Below, one piece after another: positions 31,127 through 35,056 of a stretch of DNA of 35,056 bases; position 1 is the first letter of the stretch, and every line of letters begins with the position of its first letter. Source of the DNA: Streptosporangiaceae bacterium. Lineage in GTDB: Bacteria; Actinomycetota; Actinomycetes; Streptosporangiales; Streptosporangiaceae. The stretch covers positions 1-35,056 of the forward strand of contig JAICWX010000062.1 in NCBI GenBank assembly GCA_025934635.1. The letters run 5' to 3'. Below the pieces are notes generated by a model. The model had not been told where the DNA came from. It saw only the letters and a program-made list of their open reading frames with translations, and did no database searches. Position numbers and translations under genes: made by a program.

Positions 31127-31827
31127 GAACGCACCGTACCCACGTCGGCCGTGACCACGCCGTCGCGGACCAGTATCTGGCGGTCGGCGTAGGCGGCGAC
31201 CCTGACGTCATGGGTAACCACCACCACGGTGATGCCCTGCTCCCGGGCTAGGCCGGTGAGCAGGTCCATCACCTTCTCCCCGGCCAGCGAGTCCAGCGAT
31301 CCGGTCGGCTCGTCGGCGAACAGTGCCCGCGGCTCGAGCGCTAGCGCCCGCGCGACCGCCACCCGCTGCGCCTCTCCGCCGGACAGTTCCCCGGTACGCC
31401 GGGTGCCCTTGCCGCCCAGGCCCAGCCGGTCCATCCACCGTGCAGCCTGACGGTATGCCTGTTGGCGGCCGACCCGCTTCAGCACCAGCGGCAGTGCCAC
31501 GTTGTCCGCCGCGGTCAGTTCCGGCACCAGGTTCCCGAACTGGAACACGAATCCGAACGCGGTCCGGCGAAGCCGGGTTCGTTCGGATTCAGAGAGGGTG
31601 TCCAGGCGGCGGCCGTCCAGCCACACCTCGCCGGAGTCCGGCGGGAAGATCCCGGCCAGGCAGTGCAGCAGGGTGGATTTGCCGGAACCGCTTGGGCCCA
31701 TGACGGCCAGGATCTCGCCCCGGTCCACGGCCAGGCTGGCCCCGCGCAAAGCCGGGGTCTGCCCGAACGACTTGGCGATGTCGCGTGCCTCCAGGAAAGC
31801 GCCGCGAGCGTCCGTGGGAGCATTCAT
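31123..31827 (-). CDS. ABC transporter ATP-binding protein (MacB/LolD-like)
   Basis: A 234-residue ATPase: Walker A GPSGSGKST, Q-loop region FVFQFGNLVPELTA, signature LSGGEAQRVAVARAL, Walker B ALFADEPTGSLD and the switch histidine VVVTHDVRVA. This is the LolD/MacB subgroup that pairs with FtsX-type permeases. Coupled at both ends: its start overlaps the PadR gene end (ATGA, 31824-31827) and its own stop overlaps the permease ATG. The whole operon probably runs from the PadR promoter. Confidence 0.92.
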   Translation of the reverse strand: MNAPTDARGAFLEARDIAKSFGQTPALRGASLAVDRGEILAVMGPSGSGKSTLLHCLAGIFPPDSGEVWLDGRRLDTLSESERTRLRRTAFGFVFQFGNLVPELTAADNVALPLVLKRVGRQQAYRQAARWMDRLGLGGKGTRRTGELSGGEAQRVAVARALALEPRALFADEPTGSLDSLAGEKVMDLLTGLAREQGITVVVVTHDVRVAAYADRQILVRDGVVTADVGTVRS

Positions 31828-32351
31828 TGGTCACGCACCATTTCTCGGAGTTCACTGAGCCGGGCGGCGGTGAGGTCGATCCAGCGCAGGTCCGCCTCCA
31901 GGTGGAACAGGCCGTAATCGGCCAGCATGGTGTCCACCAGGGACCCTGCGCTCTTGAGCTGGGTCAGCTCGGTCATCCTCCTGATATGCGCGACGCGCTG
32001 CGCATCCAGGTACCTGTCGGCTGGGCGGCCGAGCATCAGTGACAGCGTTACCTTGGCGAACAGCACCGGTTGCAGGTGCGGCTCGGGCTCGGCCGACGTA
32101 GCCAGCCAGGTGTCCACCTCAGCCAGGCCGGCCTGGGTGATGGAGTAGCGCTTGCGATCCGGGCCTTCGCCGTGTTCGGGTGGCCCGGCGGTCACCTTGC
32201 CGTCCCGGGCCAGCCGGGCCAGCGTCGTGTACACCTGGCCGAACGACAGCGGCTTGCCCCTGGCGAAGTAGGTGTCGTAGGCCCGCTTGAGGTCGTACCC
32301 GTAGCTGGGTCGGCGTTCGAGGAGGCCGAGGAAGGTCAGCGAGACACTCAC
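31824..32351 (-). CDS. PadR-family transcriptional regulator of the ABC operon
   Basis: A 175-residue PadR protein: winged-helix N-terminus SLTFLGLLERRPSYGYDLKR with LSFGQVYTTLARLARDGKV, and a helical C-terminal dimer arm (about 95-170). PadR repressors commonly control an adjacent transporter in response to a small ligand, often an antimicrobial or aromatic compound. It is the first gene of a three-gene coupled operon. The GTG start lies 7 bases after a TATACT -10 box, implying a leaderless message, and a 14-bp palindrome lies in the promoter spacer, so autoregulation is likely. Confidence 0.9.
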   Translation of the reverse strand: MSVSLTFLGLLERRPSYGYDLKRAYDTYFARGKPLSFGQVYTTLARLARDGKVTAGPPEHGEGPDRKRYSITQAGLAEVDTWLATSAEPEPHLQPVLFAKVTLSLMLGRPADRYLDAQRVAHIRRMTELTQLKSAGSLVDTMLADYGLFHLEADLRWIDLTAARLSELREMVRDQ

Positions 32352-32358
32352 CTACGCG

Positions 32359-32387
32359 AGTATACGACCGTAGTATACTACGATCAA
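32359..32387 (-). promoter_or_regulatory. PadR operon promoter with embedded operator
   Basis: On the minus strand TTGATC (32387-32382), a 17-base spacer and TATACT (32364-32359). The perfect 14-bp palindrome CGTAGTATACTACG (32369-32382) fills most of the spacer and a half-copy GTATAC overlaps the -10. TATACT to the GTG start is 7 bases. This is a classic autorepression layout. Confidence 0.7.
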
Positions 32388-32443
32388 GTAGTCGCTCCCG
32401 GCCCACCACGCTCTGGTCGCGGTTGCTCTCAAGGCTGCTGCGC

Positions 32444-32463
32444 TCTACATTATTTAATGTAGA
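32444..32463. promoter_or_regulatory. 20-bp palindromic operator upstream of the enoyl-CoA hydratase operon
   Basis: TCTACATTATTTAATGTAGA has 9-bp arms (TCTACATTA / TAATGTAGA) around TT and is directly followed by TTAATTAA. It lies 46 bases before the ECH start, in a strikingly AT-rich island. TetR-type repressors of acyl-CoA genes use such sites. No TetR gene is in the window. Confidence 0.6.
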
Positions 32464-32509
32464 TTAATTAACAACGGGCAGATCTGGCTGAGCCGGTTAG
32501 GTTGGTGAC

Positions 32510-33301
32510 ATGGGGGAACCCGCCGTCTTGTTCTCCGCCGCGGACGGGGTCGGCGTCATTACCCTGAACCGGCCGCAGGCTCGCAACGCCATCGATCCCG
32601 GGTTCACCGAGGACCTGCGCGCGGCCACCGAGCGCTGCGCCGCGGACGAGACGGTGCGGGCGGTGCTGATCCGCGCCGAGGGCCCAAGCTTCACCGTCGG
32701 CGGCGACGTGGCGGCGATGGCCGCGATTCCTTCCGCCGGGCTGCCCGCCCTGGTGAGCCGTATCACCGCCACCTATCACGCCACCTTGCAGCGGCTTGAC
32801 CGCCTGCCGGTGCCGGTCGTGACGGCCGTGCACGGCGCGGTGGCGGGCGGCGGCCTCGGCCTGGTCTACGTGGCCGACATCGTCCTCGCGGCCGAGAGCG
32901 CCCGGTTCACGGCCGGGTTCGCCGGGCTCGGGCTGTCCGTGGACAGCGGCGGCACCTGGTTCCTGCCGCGTCTGGTGGGCGTGCGCCGCGCGGCCGAGCT
33001 CTGCTTCAGCCAGCGCGTCCTGTCGGCATCACAAGCAGCGGAATGGGGGCTTGTCACGCGGGTCGTTCGGGATGAAGATCTGGCCGCCGAGGCCGAGACG
33101 GCTGCTCGCCTGCTCGCGGCCGGCCCGACGCGGGCCCTGGGCGAGATCAGGACCCTGCTGCGCCGTTCGCCCGACGCGGAGCTCGGCGACCAGCTCCGGG
33201 CCGAGAGCGACGCGCTGGCCCGGACCGCCGCCACCCGCGACGCCGCGCACGGCATCGCGTGCTTCATGGCCAAGACCCGGCCCGGGTTCGAGGGGTGCTG
33301 A
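32510..33301 (+). CDS. Enoyl-CoA hydratase/isomerase, PaaG-like
   Basis: A 263-residue crotonase-fold protein: VGVITLNRPQARNAID at the start, PSFTVGGDVAAM (first oxyanion strand), AVHGAVAGGGLGLVYVADI (second), then GLSVDSGGTWFLPRLVGVRR. The GLSVDSGGTWFLPR form, with Asp where hydratases usually have Glu, resembles PaaG-type isomerases (oxepin/2,3-dehydroadipyl-CoA isomerases) more than standard hydratases, so isomerase activity is plausible. It is the first gene of a tightly packed operon. Only a weak ribosome site (GGTTAGG) precedes the ATG. The acyl-CoA dehydrogenase follows after 2 bases. Confidence 0.88.
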   Translation: MGEPAVLFSAADGVGVITLNRPQARNAIDPGFTEDLRAATERCAADETVRAVLIRAEGPSFTVGGDVAAMAAIPSAGLPALVSRITATYHATLQRLDRLPVPVVTAVHGAVAGGGLGLVYVADIVLAAESARFTAGFAGLGLSVDSGGTWFLPRLVGVRRAAELCFSQRVLSASQAAEWGLVTRVVRDEDLAAEAETAARLLAAGPTRALGEIRTLLRRSPDAELGDQLRAESDALARTAATRDAAHGIACFMAKTRPGFEGC

Positions 33302-33303
33302 AC

Positions 33304-34452
33304 ATGACCGGACTCATCACCGACACCAGTGATCACCGCCTGATCCGGCAGAGCACCGCGGCGATCGCGGCCCGGTACGGGCACGGCTACTACGCCGGGC
33401 GGGCCCGGGCGGGCGGGCACATCGCCGAGCTGTGGGGCGAGCTGGGCCAGGCCGGGCTGCTCGGCGTGCACCTGCCCGCCGAGTACGGGGGCGGCGGCGC
33501 CGGGCTGGCCGAGCTGACCGTGGTCACCGAGGAGCTCGCGGCGCACGGGCTGCCGCTGCTCATCGCGGTCATCTCCCCCGCCATCTGCGGCTCGATCCTG
33601 GCCGCGCACGCCAGCGATGCCATGAAGGCCAGCTGGCTGCCGGGGCTGGCCGACGGCACCCGGCGGATGGCGTTCGCGCTGACCGAGCCGGACGCCGGGT
33701 CCAACAGCCACAACGTCAGCACGACCGCCCGCCGGGCCGGACCGGGCTGGGTCATCAGCGGCGGCAAGTACTACATCTCGGCCGCCGACGAATGCGAGGC
33801 GCTGCTGCTGGTGGCGCGGGACGACAGCGTCGCCGGCGGGCTCTCGCTGTTCGTGGTGCCGGCCGGCGCCCCCGGGCTGACCCTCAAGCCGATCCCGACC
33901 GCGCTCGTCTCGCCCGACCGCCAGTTCACCGTCTTCCTCGACGACGTCGCGGTCGGCGAGGACGCCCTGATCGGCGTGGCCGGCCAGGGCTTCCGGCAGG
34001 TCTTCGCGGGCCTGAACCCCGAGCGGATCCTGGCCGCCGCCCTGTGCAACGGCGTCGGCCGGTACGCGGTCGCCAAGGCCGCCGGGTACGCCCGGCAGCG
34101 CACGGTCTGGTCCGCGCCGATCGGCGCTCACCAGGGCATCGCGCACCCGCTGGCGCAGGCGCACGTCGGCGTCGAGCTGGCCCGGCTCGCCACCGAGCGG
34201 GCCGCCGAGCTGTTCGACGCCGGGCAGGACGCGGCCGAGGCGGCCAACATCGCCAAGCTGGCCGCCGCCGACGCCGCGCTGGCGGCGCTCGACCAGGCCA
34301 TCCAGACGCACGGCGGCAACGGCCTGGCCCTGGAGTACGGACTGGCCGACCTGTGGTTCGTCACCCGGCTGATGCGCACCGCGCCGGTCAGCCGGGAGAT
34401 GGTGCTGAACTACCTGGCCACCCACAGTCTCGGGCTGCCCCCGTCCTACTAG
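33304..34452 (+). CDS. Acyl-CoA dehydrogenase
   Basis: A 382-residue flavin enzyme of the acyl-CoA dehydrogenase family: LGVHLPAEYGGGGAGLAELT, FALTEPDAGSNSHNVSTTA (flavin/substrate loop), WVISGGKYYIS, and a C-terminal domain with QTHGGNGLALEYGLADLWFV. The catalytic base position cannot be fixed by reading alone, so the substrate class is open. The usual role is alpha,beta-dehydrogenation of acyl-CoA with electrons passed to ETF. GAGGGG lies 9 bases upstream of ATG 33304. It is the second gene of the operon. Confidence 0.92.
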   Translation: MTGLITDTSDHRLIRQSTAAIAARYGHGYYAGRARAGGHIAELWGELGQAGLLGVHLPAEYGGGGAGLAELTVVTEELAAHGLPLLIAVISPAICGSILAAHASDAMKASWLPGLADGTRRMAFALTEPDAGSNSHNVSTTARRAGPGWVISGGKYYISAADECEALLLVARDDSVAGGLSLFVVPAGAPGLTLKPIPTALVSPDRQFTVFLDDVAVGEDALIGVAGQGFRQVFAGLNPERILAAALCNGVGRYAVAKAAGYARQRTVWSAPIGAHQGIAHPLAQAHVGVELARLATERAAELFDAGQDAAEAANIAKLAAADAALAALDQAIQTHGGNGLALEYGLADLWFVTRLMRTAPVSREMVLNYLATHSLGLPPSY

Positions 34453-34474
34453 CAGGGTCGTACGAGGAGCCGTC

Positions 34475-35056
34475 ATGGAGTTCGACGTCATCGTGGTCGG
34501 GGCGGGCGCGGGCGGCCTGCTGACCGCGGCCCGGCTGGCCCATCTCGGCTACCGCACGCTGGTGGCGGAGCGGCTGGACCACCTCGGCGGCCGGGCCTCC
34601 ACCCGCGACGTCGACGGCTTCAAGGTCAACAACGGCGCCATCGTGATCGAGACCGGCGGCATCACCGAGCAGACCTTCGCCGAGGTGGGCGCCGTCTTCG
34701 ACGTGCGCGTGCCGGACCCGCCGGTCCGGTACCGGATCGGCGGCCAGGACGTCGACGTCACCGGGGGCGGCTGGGGGTTCCTGCTGTCCCGGCTCACCCG
34801 CCAGGGCGCCCGGGTGCTGGCCGGCCTGGCGGAGGCGCGCCGCGACGAAGGACTGCCGGACGGCGAGCTGTCGACTGCCGACTGGCTGTCCCGGTTCACG
34901 ACGAACGAGTCCGTCCACGGCATCTTCCGCAGCATGTGCGGGTCGGTGTTCGCGGTCGGCCCGGACGAGCTCCCGGCCCGGGTCTTCCTCACCTACTTCA
35001 CCCGCAAGAGCGCGTTCAAGACGTTCGGCTTCTGCCCGCGCGGGACCGTCGGCATC
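34475..35056 (+). CDS. FAD-dependent oxidoreductase (phytoene-desaturase/amine-oxidase-like), truncated by window end
   Basis: An open frame from ATG 34475 to the last base, 194 codons with no stop, so the gene continues past the window. The N-terminus is a Rossmann FAD site, FDVIVVGAGAGGLLTAARLA, with HLGGRAS nearby, the double-glycine/Arg motif of amine-oxidase and phytoene-desaturase-type enzymes. Homologues often desaturate rings or isoprenoids. CGAGGAG is 6 bases upstream of the ATG, 22 bases after the acyl-CoA dehydrogenase stop, so it is third in that operon. Substrate unknown. Confidence 0.85.
   Translation, partial: MEFDVIVVGAGAGGLLTAARLAHLGYRTLVAERLDHLGGRASTRDVDGFKVNNGAIVIETGGITEQTFAEVGAVFDVRVPDPPVRYRIGGQDVDVTGGGWGFLLSRLTRQGARVLAGLAEARRDEGLPDGELSTADWLSRFTTNESVHGIFRSMCGSVFAVGPDELPARVFLTYFTRKSAFKTFGFCPRGTVGI

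Noticed and set aside
1..35056. tRNA, rRNA or riboswitch
   Set aside because: No cloverleaf, CCA-end pattern, rRNA-like sequence or recognisable riboswitch core was noticed on either strand by eye. A covariance search would be decisive.

Overview
The window is high-GC actinomycete chromosome, probably from a soil Streptosporangiales-like or related lineage; genus cannot be resolved. The evidence is heavy G/C at third codon positions, GTG and TTG starts, frequent 1- to 4-base start/stop overlaps, and typically actinobacterial families: NDMA-type alcohol dehydrogenase, a SCO4226-like protein, an AMIN-like lipoprotein, large LuxR regulators, and an HD-GYP/LuxR fusion. I see no rRNA, tRNA, CRISPR array or intact mobile element.

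Layout. 1-4874: end of a LacI-type regulator, a small-molecule or protein methyltransferase, a six-repeat propeller-like protein, and a large ATPase LuxR regulator divergent from it. 4966-7777: stress and redox genes (DUF4242, a YflT-like membrane protein, DsrE-like, DsbA-like, lipoprotein) with a CRP-like palindrome midway between the two divergent genes. 7778-8414: a gene-free scar holding an aldehyde dehydrogenase remnant, three 18-bp repeats, a Zur-like palindrome and two 24-bp palindromes. 8415-11812: ECF sigma factor, a divergent S-adenosylhomocysteine hydrolase paralogue facing a MetE-like protein, and a small zinc-ribbon-like protein. 11889-14861: NDMA-type alcohol dehydrogenase followed by a coupled MoxR ATPase / VWA pair. 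14908-24084: DUF1801, two divergent alpha/beta hydrolases with apparently leaderless back-to-back promoters, a GlcD-like flavoprotein, secreted and hypothetical proteins, an HSL-type esterase, HD-GYP/LuxR, a SnoaL-like protein and a rhomboid protease.

24200-35056: a lipase-like hydrolase, a collapsed enoyl-CoA hydratase pseudogene, then a tightly coupled Rieske oxygenase operon (alpha, beta, a 67-aa protein, a hotdog thioesterase and an MBL hydrolase). A PadR / ABC ATPase / FtsX-type permease operon follows on the other strand, and then an enoyl-CoA hydratase (PaaG-like) / acyl-CoA dehydrogenase / FAD-oxidoreductase operon that runs off the right edge. Together these suggest catabolism of an aromatic or alicyclic acid via CoA thioesters.

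The most distinctive observations are the altered active site of the SAHH paralogue beside a MetE-like gene, the MoxR/VWA pair behind a zinc alcohol dehydrogenase, the Rieske operon with its small partner, several start codons placed exactly 7 nt after a -10 box (leaderless transcripts), and the PadR promoter with a 14-bp palindrome centred in its spacer. All functions are read from sequence motifs and memory of families; no search was run.
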